Below are positions 20,954 through 32,929 of a stretch of 64,000 nucleotides of DNA, one piece after another; positions within the stretch are counted from its first letter, which is position 1; the number at the start of each line of letters is the position of its first letter. This DNA is from Polytrichum commune (Eukaryota > Streptophyta > Polytrichopsida > Polytrichales > Polytrichaceae): NCBI GenBank assembly GCA_950295325.1, contig OX485805.1, positions 10,170,501-10,234,500 of the forward strand, read 5' to 3'. Both the position numbers and the translations under genes were made by a program. The notes below the pieces were generated by a model. It made no database searches, had not been told where the DNA came from, and saw nothing but the letters and a program-made list of their open reading frames with translations.

Positions 20954-23900
20954 ATGCCAGAAGCACGGGAAGAGGATCAGCGGGAACCCATCCCGATTCC
21001 GCTGAAAGCCCTCACCCCTGCAATTCCGAGGGAGGATAGAGAGCTGCAGGAGCTCGCGGAGGATCTCAGGGTCATGGGTTGTGCGGGATTGCTCTCCAAA
21101 CCCTGGAATCTCAGAGCGGAAGATACCCTCCGCGAGTTTAAATTCGAGAGGGGAAATCAGTGCCTAGGCACAAAGAGGAGGGATCCGGAACATTGGACTC
21201 CGGATACGTGGAACAGGGTCTACGGGTTTCCCAGGGGAATCACGGAGGGGTGGGCCGGCCGCCGCGACGGCCTGTTTGCCGGGAAATTCAGAGGGGACGC
21301 GGATCCAAAGGACGGGTTTCACCCAGGGAACTGCCGGAATATTAGGGAGCGGAGAGTGCTAGAGTTTCTCCTGCCCATTCTCAATCCGGACAAGCCGAAG
21401 CGGATTAGCCTCACCATGGCTAACACGCTGTTTGGTGCAATGTCCGGAGTCCGGCCGGTGAATTGGGGCCTGATCATCCAGGAGATAGTCGGACGGGCCC
21501 TCCCCCATATTGGCCGGAAACCCTCCTTCCTCTCCCTGTGGGAACCCACAAACACCAAAAGTTCCGGATTGGCGGGTTTTTGTGCCAAATCCGGATATTT
21601 CCGGGTGACCTTAGTATCGTCCAGGGATTCTGTGAAGTGTAGGAGGTAGAGACTTTCCGGAACTGTTTGTTTCCCCTCTTCTTTTATATTTTCCGGAAAT
21701 CCTAGTTTCCGGCCTTTTTGAAGTCCTCCTGTATCCGGAACTTCCTCTTCCAGATTTGACTCCTAAGTCCCAGACGGATTGTTTCCTCCCTAAAATATCT
21801 TTGTACTACGTTCTATCCTCCCTTAATGATGGGTATTTTCCGGTGAAGACGTCCTTCTCTAGAGGGGGGTCCGGATCTTCCCTCACAACCAAGCCGGATT
21901 GATCAGGTCCGGATTGGCAGGTCACACAGGGAGTCCGGATTACCTCCTAGGACTACAACGACAGGAGGGTGCCGGATTCCACGAAGGGGGGTAAGCTCAA
22001 CAGAGTGAAAAAGTGATCCGTACCACGTTCCGGAATATCTTGTCTCTACGCTACTCGGATATCCGGATCGATGGTGTCTCCTTCCCCCTTCCTCCGGATC
22101 TGTATCCCCTCATCCGGAATCCTAACTTACTCCTGTACTTCTCCGGATCTCATCCGGCTAGTACTACCTTTGGTTCTACTGAATCCGGGCTAACTAGGCG
22201 ATCCGTACCATTTTCCGGATTGGTCCGTCTAAAGGCGGTGGGACCTCTTCAGAAGCTTGGATGGCATGAATCCGGATCCCTCCCGGACTTCACCCAATCC
22301 TCCCAGCGGCTATCCCACCTAGACGTTTCCCGACCAGCCGGGAAAATGAGGTTTCCCTCCCACTACACCCGGAAAGGTTCCGGAAGGTAATGACTAGTGA
22401 TCTGATCCGGGTCTCCCCTTCCGGCGGACGGATCCGGTATACAACTGCCTGGGGCTCTACTAAATCTGAGATAACTGGGCGATCCGTACCACTTTCCGGA
22501 TTGTTCCGTCCGAGGGCGGTGAGACCTCTCAAAAGATCGGATGGCGTAAATCCGGATCCCTTCCGGATTTTACCCAGTCCTACCAGCGGCTATCCCACCC
22601 GGACGTTACCCAAACATCCGGAATAGTGAGGTTTCCTTCCCACTACACTCAAAAAGGATCCCTAGGCTTGCAACCGGATCTAATCCGGGTTTCCTCTCCT
22701 TTGTCCTATTCGGACTTCCTACTCCTTCCTTACTTCTAGCGTACAACAACCTCCCAATCCGTCCGTGCACAAAACAAATGAGAATAGGTGAAGATCTAGA
22801 GTTTTATTGAGTAGGGAGCAACACAATACAACAATGGAGAAGGAACACTTCTCCAGCTCCTTATTCAGCCTTAAGTAGAGGCTGTGATCCCTAACTAAGG
22901 GTGGCGGCCCAGGCGGCCGCCCTGGAAAACCCTAACTGCGAGAAATCCGGAACTTCGGACTTTCCGGATTTCTCGGAAGATCCGGAGTTCCCGGATCTTG
23001 ATCTGCTGACACAAAATTTGAATTGCATGCTCGCCTAAGTCTGATCTACCTATTCCTGCTGTCCTAATTCTGATCTACCTACAGCTGCATGCTTAAGTCT
23101 AATTCAAGTGGTGTGGTGCTTTTTCGCCGCCTTTCCATTTTTGGTTTGACTTGGTAATCCGTTGATGGCGGAAGCTCCTCCTCCGGGGGCAAAATAGTCT
23201 CCTTGGTTGCTGAAGGCCCTAGCCGCTGAAGGCCCGGTTTGCTCCCGGGATCCGGAATTTGACTTAAATTCCGGTCCGGCCAAAGTATCAGTTTTAACCA
23301 TTTTATCGTGTAAGGCGGAGTTCAAAAACCCATTATTCCTAATACGGCTAAAACACTCAAATAAACCTGATTACCCCTAGGTTAGCATGGTAAAATATGG
23401 AATTTGGATCCGTATTTCCGTATTTCCGTATTCCGGCGAAAAAGTGGGCTCCCACACTCCCCCTTCATTTTGCACCTCTACCAGCATTTCGACTGCATCA
23501 CGGCAGAGGAGGAGGACCTGCTCACAATAGCGGCGGATGAGGTCACCTACAAGCTGCTTCCGGAAGCCGGAGACGTCGAGACGGAGACCTCCAGCGACCC
23601 TATTCTTCCGGAAGCACCTCCCTCGTCACCCGGAAGCCCGCCGCCAACCGTCTCGAGGCCACTCTCTCCCCCTCCCCCTCACCAACATCCGGAAGCCGGA
23701 CCCAGCCGGGAGACCCCATGGCGAAATGTGGACCTATCCGCTTGGGACTTTCCGGAGAATCCATTCAAGCGGTTCCAGGAGGGGATGGAGGACCTCAAGA
23801 CCCAGTATTACCGACTGGAGCACATCGTCAAGGGGGCGAACCATGCTCTGGACGACTGCGGACCCGGAAACATTCTCCGGGAATTGGCAAAGAGGGCGGA

Positions 23901-24930
23901 CCGGAAGGAGTTGGAGCAGGCCAAGACGGAGAACGCCCACCTCACCGCCCAGGTAGCGGCCATGACTCAGGAGCTGAGTCAGAAGAGAGAGGAGATCCGG
24001 AAATACCATGCGGAGCAGGCAGTGCTCTTCAGCCGGATCCGGGAGCTGGTGGGTCATCCGGCGGAGATCGTTAACAAGGCGCATCTCTACGACCGGATGA
24101 TGGAGTCCGGAGATCCCGCTTCCGCCAGGCAGACCCTCCCCATCCTCGTGAAGTATTCACGAACGATGAAGGATCTCCTGGCGGAAATCCAGAGGGTGGT
24201 CCCGCCAAGCGGAACACCGCAGAGGGTGCTCTATCCGGGTCCGCCAGGGTCACCAACCGGAACCCTCTACGAGGTGGTTGGTGAAGTAGCCCTGGTTCAA
24301 AATCCGCCGGCCTCTGCAGGACCCAGCCAGCAAGGAGGCGGCTCTCGGCCTGGTAGTTCCGGAGGGGCTCCGGAAAGGGTCCGTTCTCCCCAGGTGAGGC
24401 GGAAGAGCACCGGGTCGGTCCGATCCGGAAGGGGCCAGTCCCCTGTTCCGCGGAACTCGGATAGGTCCCGGACTTCGGATAGGGCTCGGACGCCGATCCG
24501 GCACCAGACTTCCGATCGGGAGGCCACTCCGAGTAGGGGCAAGGCCCCTATGACCCACGCCTCGCCATCGTCTCCACGGGACTGCCAAGTGGTGAGTCCA
24601 TTTCCTCCGCCACACTCAAGGGCGGCCTCCAACAGGGATCCGCGGACGGCTTCACTCTCGGGCGGACGGAATCCGGAGCAGGGCACCGGAAGCGATCCTT
24701 CTCCAGTCCGAAGCATCCGGATGGGGATAGCTTCCGGAACCCCAGGGACCGCTACCCCACGGACCGAGAGGGTAGCGGATTCGGAGGACGAGGTTGCTCC
24801 GTCTCCGAACATGAGGAGGATGCTCACGCGGCTGCAGAAGGCGTCGCCGGCAGGGGGCTCATCCGCCGTCAGCGGGTTAGGGAGTCACTCAAAGGAGGGA
24901 TCGGCTCCGAAGAAGCACCGGTCTTCTTAG
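20954..24930 (+). pseudogene. P-element protein gene of copy 2, split by insertion
   Basis: Codes for the same 683-residue protein as 13768-15819 in two pieces: residues 1-194 at 20954-21536, then from 23462 to the stop at 24930. The two pieces are separated by a 1920-bp related element and its 5-bp duplication. Excising the insertion would leave the frame intact. Read through, the first piece ends in foreign sequence and a stop at 21649. Confidence 0.75.
21537..23456 (-). mobile_element. Short non-autonomous relative of the P element (1920 bp)
   Basis: Ends TGTGGGAACCCAC and GTGGGCTCCCACA, a 13-bp inverted repeat with one mismatch, flanked by CTCCC on both sides (21532-21536 and 23457-23461). 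P copy 1 shows the empty site. It lies in reverse to its host and shares the P element's termini and CCGGAT-rich 3' region but has no room for the 683-codon gene. It may be an internally deleted form, or the LTR-like unit of the family. Confidence 0.8.
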
Positions 24931-25003
24931 TTAGGGGAGTAGCTAGATTAGTTAGGCAGAATGGAGGTAGGCAGGTAGGACTTAGGAGTTTTTGAAGACG
25001 ATT

Positions 25004-25009
25004 AATAAA
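25004..25009 (+). terminator. AATAAA polyadenylation signal of P element copy 2
   Basis: AATAAA 74 bp past the stop codon at 24930, same position as in copy 1. Confidence 0.4.
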
Positions 25010-26255
25010 ATTTTCCTTTGGTAGTGTCAGCGGAAAACCCGGATCTCAATCCGGGAAATCCGGGAGACCGGGGGTAGTTAGGGTTTTCTTGAGCGGCGGC
25101 CGCTTGGGCCGCCGCCCTCAGTTTAGGGATTTTTGAGCCTCTACTTAAGGCTGAATAAGGAGCTTGAGAAGGGTTCCTTCTCAATTGTTGTATTGCGATT
25201 ACTCCTATTCCGAATAAATGTCTTTGCTTCTCACTCCTTGACTTCTCTTGATTGTTGTTTGTGTGAATGATCCGTAGATCGTTAGTGGAAGAGAGAGAGA
25301 AAGCATGAGGGATAGGAGTTCCGGATAGGACATGAGAGAGGAGACCCAGATCGGATCCGGTTATCGCCTTGTAGATCCTCTCTGAGTGTAGTGGGAGGGA
25401 AACCTCACTCATCCGGTAGGTTGGGTAACGTCTAGGTGGGATAGCCGCTGGGAAGATTGGGTGAGATCCAGAAGGGATCCGGACTTACGCCAATCTGATC
25501 TTCTGAAGAGGTCCCACCGTCCTTAGACGGACCTATCCGGATTAGTGGTACGGATCGCCCAGTTAGCTCAGATTGAGTAGAATCCAAGGTAGAGGTAGCC
25601 GGACCGATCCGTCGGACGGAGAAGGAGAGGTCCGGATCAGTAAGGATTCCGGATTGGAGGCCACCTCCGGCGTGCAGTAGGAAGAGATCCTCATTGTTTT
25701 GAATGCTTGGGTAACGTCCATGTGAGATAGCCGTCGTTAGGACTGGGCAAGATCCGGAAGGTGCCGGACTTACGCCATCCGACCTTCTGAAGAGGTCTCA
25801 CAGTCTTTGGACGGGGTAATCCGGAAAGTGGTACGGGTCACCTACTCATTCCGTCGAGTTAGATCTCCGGTCGGAATCCGGACTCCTCTGGCCACTATGG
25901 TCCCAAGAAACAATCCAGATCTCTCTGCGTGACCTGCCAGGACGGACCTGATCAATCCGGATTGGTTGTGAGGGAGTTTCCGGATTCTAACCTTATCAAG
26001 GACGTCTTCACCGGAAGAAACCACTTATCCTAGAGGGTAGACGTAAAGGGGTGGGTAAGTATCATAAAGAGGACATAGAAATAACATCCGGAGAGGCACA
26101 CTCCGGAAAAAGGCTAAGAATGTCCCCAAAGACCAAATATCCGGAAATAAGGATTTCCGGAAATTTGGCTAAGGAAGAAGAAATAAGCAGGTACGGAGAG
26201 TTTTAAACCTCCTACACTTCACAGAATCCCTGGACGATACTAGGGTCATCCGGAC

Positions 26256-28108
26256 CAAGTGATACTCAACTTCCATGATACTCAACTTCCATGAAGGCCT
26301 TCTGGAAGTTTTCAACAATAAGAAATACATATGGACAAAGACTTAGTTAATTCCTGGCCGAGTTCTCATCGTCTGAGCAAAAGCTATCTGTAGGTTATAC
26401 GAATCAGAGCAGGACTATAGTTCTAGGTTATGGTTATAGTTTGAGGGAGCTAATTCAAAGTTTCAATGTTTCATTCGAATAGGGCTTCTATCCAGACAGT
26501 ACACATTACTTTTGTTACTACAGTTGTAAAGGTATTTGCAACTTTTACTCTATATAAGCCCAGACGAACGTAGAAGTTGCACCTCCGTGTTAGTGTAAGA
26601 TGCACCTCGAGCTAAAATCTTGCCGGAATCTTTGTTGTGTAGCTTCTTATAGCTTGGTCTTTTTGATGCATCGCATTTTTGGAGACAACATCTACACCTA
26701 AAGAGTACAATGTCTACTATAATTCCACTGATAATTCAGGTCGGGATATCATAGGTGCAGTTGACGACCTGAATTGGGTGTCAGTTCAGCTGGAGCTCTT
26801 CTGCATTTTCTCACCTGTGTTCATGGTTCAAGTTTCGGAAGTATCTGAGTAGAGAGACGTTTTTAGTGGTGACAATCATTTCAGTATACGCATTTGCAAA
26901 TCTTTGGAGGTTGTCCATGCTGATATTTGAATGATTCTACAAATCTACTATGAGTTTGACCAAAGTGTGCTTAGGGCAATGTACGTCTTGTGCAGCATCT
27001 TGATGGATGCCTTCTCAATAAGAACATGTACAATCTCTGTGCAGTCTGGAGTTGCGTCATTGTTGATTTAAGTTACAAGACACTAGTTTTCAAGAATCTA
27101 CGTGGTTTACAAGATAATACTGGGAATTGTTGTAGTGAATCGGAATGGGAGCCCAATATCTCTTCTTGATTTTAAGGCAAGTAGGCAATGCATTGGATGC
27201 TTAGAATACTGGCATTTTGGTGTTGAACGCATGGCTCTACAGTTGAGACCAGTGGGGTTTACATTGAGAGAAGCCAGCCACTGGTGGTAACTTGGTAGGT
27301 CTTATGCTCAAATCAAGAATTTCTGGACATTATATTGCAACCCCATGTGTTCATCTGATTTTTCCTACTTTGGAACATATAGTCCTAATTTTGAAAAATA
27401 TTACTTATAGCTTTAGTGTGCACAAGGAATGCATCACAAATGAAGAGAAAGGAGGGGAGGGAGGGAAGGAGAACTTGTTTCTGTTAAGACTATATGGACA
27501 ACTTTTCAATGCAATAAAATTACATCTCTCTCAACATTTATGGGATAGTATTAAGGGGTTCCAAGTATTGGAAGCAGAGGTGAAATGAGGAGAGGTGAAC
27601 CATGAATATTACCTGTTTGATTACATGGCAATAACAAATTCAGCCAAGTATTTTGAGGATTGTTGATTCATCCAACCTTTAAATATTTGACCCCTATTTT
27701 ATGTCTCTTTACAAGGCAGTGGATATTTGCATCTGCACCCTCAATTTAAATTGGCTAACCATCTTGTGCTAATCACGTGTTTCATATCAGATTAGCAGTG
27801 GCTAGTAGGGGAGAAGAACAAGTCAAGACCCATCTACCTTAGTTGCAGTCAAGCACAGGGAGCTTGCTATTGCTGAGATTTTCAAACGTGCCAATTGATA
27901 TCTAAACCCCTTTTCGTTGGTTTGGTTTGGAAGAATTTTGCTTATTTCATCCACACTTATATGCACATCGGCAAGCAAAATTGTGTAGCTTCTTTAGATT
28001 CTGAAATCCTTAGGATGCCATCTGATAAAAGTCTTTCTCGGCTTTGTAGTGTTCAAAACTTAAGTCATTGTTGCATGCCCTCCATTGTTGCATGCCTTCC
28101 ATTGCAGG
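26256..28108. other. Gene-free stretch, probably intron of the TnpA-like gene
   Basis: No coding frame stands out. Around 27450-27590 a GGAGGGAGGGAAGG tract followed by TTATGGGATAG...AAGGGGTTCCA resembles 60260-60425, so part of it is a dispersed repeat. Confidence 0.4.
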
Positions 28109-29860
28109 CGCGAGAGCTTCAGCGCACCGAAGTCGGCATCAATCGGTTTGCGTGCGGCACCGGGGGCCAGATTGCGCCGTAGCCGCAGAGTAATGCGGAA
28201 AACAGCAAGGTCCGAGGCCCGGGAAGAGGCCCGGGAAGATGTTGGGGATTCAGCATCAGCGGACACGCAAACCACCGACGACTTCAGTCCAGGTGAGGTT
28301 CTAATTTGGAGCAATGTGATGGGTCACAAATATGAGCACATGTGAACATAGCTTTCGGTATCCTCAATCATGTATGTCTAGATGTGGAGACTTAGTAGAA
28401 GCATATGCTCTCTTATATTTATGTGACAAAAATTTCTACAGCTCTCCTTGGTCATTGCTCTAGCCCTGACACAGGTCTTGCACATACCCATGGTGTTTAT
28501 GGAAGCATGTATAGCTTAGTTGAATTTGGAAGTCATAGTGGTTCGCTAGTATTTTGGTAGTCATTTTCTGCACATCGAACTAGTCATTTAATATCCATGC
28601 ACTAGTCATTTGGCAGTCATGCACTGGACATTTACTAGTCATTCACTAGTTCTACACTTCCGAATTTTGTGTGGACAACTATTGTTGGTGGTGTATTGCC
28701 GAGTAGGCCTGGAATCTCATGACTCAAAACCCATACCCGTATTCTTTTGATGATGTGGTTGTTTTTCTTCCTCTCCCACTTGCAGGTGAGGAAGAGGACG
28801 AAGATGTGCACTCACTGCGAGGGGGCATCGAAGACCAGGCAGGGTCAAGTGCAACAAAAAAGCGCACGCGGCAAATATTCAAGAGCCCAGCCAAGAAGGT
28901 AATTTTCAAGCCTGTTGGTAGGTTTGTCCTAGATGTATCCGATGCCATAACATTTGCATGTGGCAATATGAATCATTGCAAGGTCAACCCAATCTCATGT
29001 GTAGGACTTCTTAAGGTTATGTTACGCATCCCAATCGTAAATGTAGACAACCTCCTGAATTGTGGACTAATCCTTGCTTGGGGTTCGTGATAATGGTTGA
29101 TCCGTGCACAAAGGCGCACATCGCTAAACCAAAAACAACAGGCCCTCCTCAGCCCGAAGTCGCGCCCCCTCCCAATCCATACTGGATGCAACAGTGGATG
29201 ATGGGACAACACAACCCGTGGACGATGGGTCAGCCCAACCCTTGGATGCAATTTCCCCCACCTTGGATGCAACCACCACCAGCACCCGTTGCCCCATCCA
29301 ACAGTGGTCCCAATAAGAAGCCCGAGAGCGAAGCGAGGGCATTGAGGAGGGCCCATAGGAAGGAAATAGAGGAGTCAGTGGATGCCCGGCGAGCTATAGG
29401 GAAGAAACCACAGAAGGTGGGGGTCAAATCAAGTGGAGGTATAGATGGAGGCTGCGAAGGCAAGAATGAGTTTGACGAAGCACTTCGGAGCCTAGTACCT
29501 AGGATTTTGGATGTGAGTTGTGTGAGGTGGGCGGAACAATCCCCCAGTAGCATTGAGAAACTAAGGAATGCCTTGGACAATGAGTTTGAATATTTGGACA
29601 ACCACCTATCTGAGAGGGGATTCAAGAATGCAGTAAAGAGGCAGATGAAGACTGATAGGTCCAAAATGAAGGCATGGTTTTTGGCTGCAAAGAAAGAATG
29701 CCCGGTTTACATTCAGCCCGATCAGTGGGCACGCCTTTGTGAGTATTGGTCTAAACCTGAAACGGAGCAGAAGGCAATGAAAATGGCAAATGCAAGGAGA
29801 AACGTGAAGAAGCAGTCCAACGTTGGGCGGGCTGGCAAAGCTGGGAAGGAGGCTCAGCTG
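28109..29860 (+). pseudogene. TnpA-like (plant transposase_24 type) gene of the CACTA element, N-terminal exons
   Basis: Three exons are proposed: 28109-28291 (after CCATTGCAG, before GTGAGG), 28786-28898 (after CTTGCAG, before GTAATT; acidic, then KKRTRQIFKSPAKK), and about 29107-29860. The last has a Met/Trp/Pro-rich stretch (YWMQQWMMGQHNPW), then a basic helix, then the transposase_24-like region: DQWARLCEYWSKPETEQKAM and KMANARRNVKKQSN, before a GTATGT donor. In CACTA elements this protein binds the subterminal repeats and is not the catalytic enzyme. Strand is opposite to tnp2. Exon phases were not all verified. Confidence 0.6.
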
Positions 29861-29939
29861 GTATGTGTGTGTGTAGCAGTGTATAGCGGTAGTTTTGTGG
29901 TGTGTCTCATACATCATGTTGAGTTGGGCTTTAACTAGT

Positions 29940-30735
29940 CATTAAAATGTGGGCTACTGAAGTAGAAGGTGTTCATGATGACAGAGGAAGAAGAGACAGA
30001 GGAGTCCTGGGATTACTGAAATAGCAGAGGACTTGCAAGAATTAGAGCAGACAGGGGCATGCACTTCAGTAAGATATACTAAGCTTTTGCATGCACATTT
30101 GGTTGGTTCCTAACTAGTTATAGACAGTTAGTGCTACGATATATATGAATTGAATTGTTTTTCTGTCATTCCGTAGTTGTATACACTGCTTTATGTGTCG
30201 ATGTGTAGTTGTATTCATTGGATTATTAGTCAATGTTTAGTCATATGTTTAGTCATATGTTTAGTCAATGTATAGTCAATGTTTAGTCATTGTGTGGTTA
30301 TAAATTCATCTGTAAATTCATGTGCGCAGTAGTTTACAAGTCGTTTCAGGACATAGTGCTTTCAGTCATTTGCCTTTGTGTATCGTCTGAGTCATTGCTT
30401 GCAGTCATTTTCGCTTGTGTGTGCGTCGAGTCATTGGGTAGTTGTTTAGATTGCTAGTCGTTTCACTATGCAGTGCTACCAGTCATTTTCCAGTCAATAG
30501 CTAGTTGGATCCAGTCATTTATATGTCACTCTGTACTTGTAATGATAAGCAACCTCATTATTGTTTGGGCGCAGCTGAAATTAATACGCCATCATGTAGT
30601 TGTGTACCCATATTTATGATGCATTATATATGCTTTGAGTCTTTGATGTGTCAGTGCTCTAGCATTGAGGTGTATTTAACAGTGGGGTGTTGCTCAGAAC
30701 CTAAGTGGTTATTGTGTCTAAGAGTGGAGGGGTGA
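29940..30735. repeat. Intron of the TnpA-like gene with TAGTCATT-type repeats
   Basis: Mostly non-coding. A cluster of TTTAGTCATATG, TAGTCAATG and CAGTCATTT repeats lies at 30228-30520. A short frame, VFMMTEEEETEESWDY, at about 29970-30017 could be a small exon after TAG at 29965. Confidence 0.45.
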
Positions 30736-31675
30736 GCATGTGGTTTCCGCAGCAAGTCGTGTTTGGGAGAATATCAGCCCGCCTTTCAGCTGTGGAGCAG
30801 AACCAGTCTGAGGTTAGGCAGCAGCTATCCGAGGTGTTATTGAACATCCCAAAGAATGAGCAAGCCTTAAAGGATGTGAACCTGACATTGAGTAGCTTGG
30901 CCTCTATGGTGACGTCCATCATGAACAAACTGGAGACCAGGACGACTGGGAGCGAGCCCACTCCGACGCAGAACATCCGGGATGCGCATGGGAGCATCCC
31001 CAAATCTATGGGTGAGAACCAAGCCCCTTCCCGTACAGCTCGCATTGGCACCTCCAAGACGTTGCCGGTGGATGTGGTGGATGACTCTTCAGTTCGTTGT
31101 GAAGCTGAAGGCCCCACCAAAACATATACCAGGTTGACCAGGAGCAAGGACGCCAAGTTGAAAGGGGTCAGCGTGTCGGAAGATAATAGTGAAGATGGAG
31201 GCAAGGGACGTGGAGGCGATAAGGCATTGAAAAAAGCGAGGGCGCCAAAGGGATGTGCCCAAAAGCGATCTGCAGTAGAGGCAGGTATTGATCCGCCAAA
31301 ACCCACAACTAACGTGAGCCAGGAGGATGGGGCAGTTGTCGTTGGGGATGCTGAAGTTGGCAGTGGACCTGGTAAGATTGCAGCGGTTGGGAGTGGCGTG
31401 GAAGGATGTGGAGAGGGGGGGCTCCAAGGGGGGAATAAGGCAGGCGGGACTAGTGGGGAGCTGAATACCGGTGGGGGGGGGGGGTGGGAGCTTGGGTGGA
31501 GGGACAGGGCACGCGCATAGAGAGGAGAGTGTGGGTGTGGAGGGCGGCGATGTCGGAGTTGTGGCGGAGGTTGCATCCATTCACGCGTCTCCAGTGAAGG
31601 GAGCCTCTACAATTTCTGTGAGCAAAAGCCCCAAAACCAGGTCATCAGGGAAAGAAGCATTGCCTACACGCCAGG
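30736..31675 (+). pseudogene. TnpA-like gene, coiled-coil exon with frameshift at a G run
   Basis: Begins after an AG acceptor near 30735 with WFPQQVVFGRISARL, followed by a probable coiled coil (AVEQNQSEVRQQLSEVLLNI and LTLSSLASMVTSIMNKLE) and a Gly/Lys-rich charged region. At 31473-31484 there is a run of 12 G; past it this frame stops at 31520, while the +1 frame stays open (GHAHREESVGVEGGDVG through SGKEALPTRQ) to a possible donor at about 31675. The break is therefore most simply a one-base slip in the G run. Confidence 0.5.
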
Positions 31676-31789
31676 TTCCTCTAATCCCTCTCTGAACTCT
31701 TATAGTATAGGATAACTTTAGCATGCGATTCTGGGTGTGGGCACATTTGAGTTGTGTATGGTTTGCAAGTTAAAAGTACCAGTATATAT

Positions 31790-32110
31790 GTGTGGTCTGT
31801 GTCATTGGGTAGTTGTTTAGATTGCCAGTCGTTTCACTGTGCAGTGCTACCAGTCATTTTTTAGTCAATAGCTAGTTGTATCCAGCCATGTACATGTCAT
31901 TTTGTCCTTGTATTGACAAGCTAACGAGTCATTGTTTAGGTGCAACTGAAATTAATATGTCATCATGTAGTTGTTTTGACATGTTTATGAGTCCTTGTCT
32001 AGCACTTATGGAAGTCATTTAGCCGTCATTTGGAAGTCTTTTAGGAGTCATTCGCAGTCATTTAGCAATCATTCATCAATCATTCATCAGTCATTAACCA
32101 ATCATTAACC
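31790..32110. repeat. Second intron cluster of AGTCATT repeats
   Basis: The stretch 31800-31990 is a near copy of 30420-30620 (GTCATTGGGTAGTTGTTTAG, GCTACCAGTCATTTT), so intron sequence was duplicated. It is followed at 32015-32125 by a run of AGTCATT/AATCATT units. Confidence 0.55.
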
Positions 32111-32350
32111 AATCATTTAGCATTAATTGTAGCGAGTGGATTAATTGTAGTGGATAAACTCTTATTCCATAGGGTAATTTTAGTCAGTCTTAATGGGTGT
32201 GGACACATTTGAGTTTGTTATTGCGTTCTCATTGGTTTGCTCCTTAGAAGTTGTATTTTTACCCGGTTCGCATCTATTGCTGAAACATTGTTATAATGAT
32301 CACTACAGTTCATTGGGTATGCGTTTAATTGATCTATGGATGGTGTGTAG

Positions 32351-32620
32351 GTACAATTTAATGTTGGGCAATGTGTGCACCTCATGAGTCCGAAAAATAA
32401 GAGACGCAAGGTTGCAACCGGTAAAATCAGCGGCGTAGGGGGTGTGGACAAGTTCCACTTCAAGGTGATTCCGCAATTTTGCTATAAAGTTGATGTGACA
32501 ACTGCTCACATAGGTGATGTGAAGCTTGCCTACCCACACGAGGATGGAGACCAGTGGGTAGTTAAAGACGTAGTGGGAGGCAACACACTTTGGAATGAGA
32601 GGAGTTTGAGAGCAGCGTGA
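32351..32620 (+). pseudogene. TnpA-like gene, C-terminal exon
   Basis: After a GTGTGTAG acceptor at about 32350. It encodes MSPKNKRRKVATGKISG (a basic, nuclear-signal-like stretch), KFHFKVIPQFCYKVDVTTAH and HEDGDQWVVKDVVGGNTLWN, with a stop at 32618. Lying between the coiled-coil exon and the right CACTA end, it is probably the last exon. I do not recognise its domain. Confidence 0.45.
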
Positions 32621-32929
32621 ATTTCCTTAGACGTACTTAGCAGGGAGTAGATAAAGGTCTCTCCTACACTAAACACTGTGAACCCACATATGAACACTCT
32701 TACAGATTTTGTTGGGAACCCCACAATCAAATTCAAAGTTGTGTTGTGTTTCATGTATGATTCATGCTTTCATATTGAGGCTACATCCCAATGTTTGAAT
32801 GGTGCTTGCATGCATTCACAATGCTACCCCTCTCACCTCGGCTTACGCAATGATATGCACAACTAAGAAAAGAGTAAACAATGGTTGAACGTGTTCAAAG
32901 ATGGCATTAACCCGAGCTCTAATAACTAG

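Larger units (their letters stand above)
20301..26255 (+). mobile_element. P element copy 2, truncated at its 3' end, with a nested relative
   Basis: Begins TGTGGGAGTCC directly after CACCG and matches the reverse complement of 11122-16475 over nearly its whole length, with few differences. It stops at 26255 about 75 bp before the expected TTCCCACA end. The adjoining sequence has a doubled GATACTCAACTTCCAT at 26261-26293. The gene is split by an insertion at 21537-23456. The 3' side matches copy 1 without the solo LTR and so gives the empty site for that insertion. Confidence 0.75.

Noticed and set aside
30701-31580. Long Pro/Ser-rich minus-strand frames of 291 and 163 residues
   Set aside because: Antisense to the TnpA-like coiled-coil exon, which has better sequence character and context.
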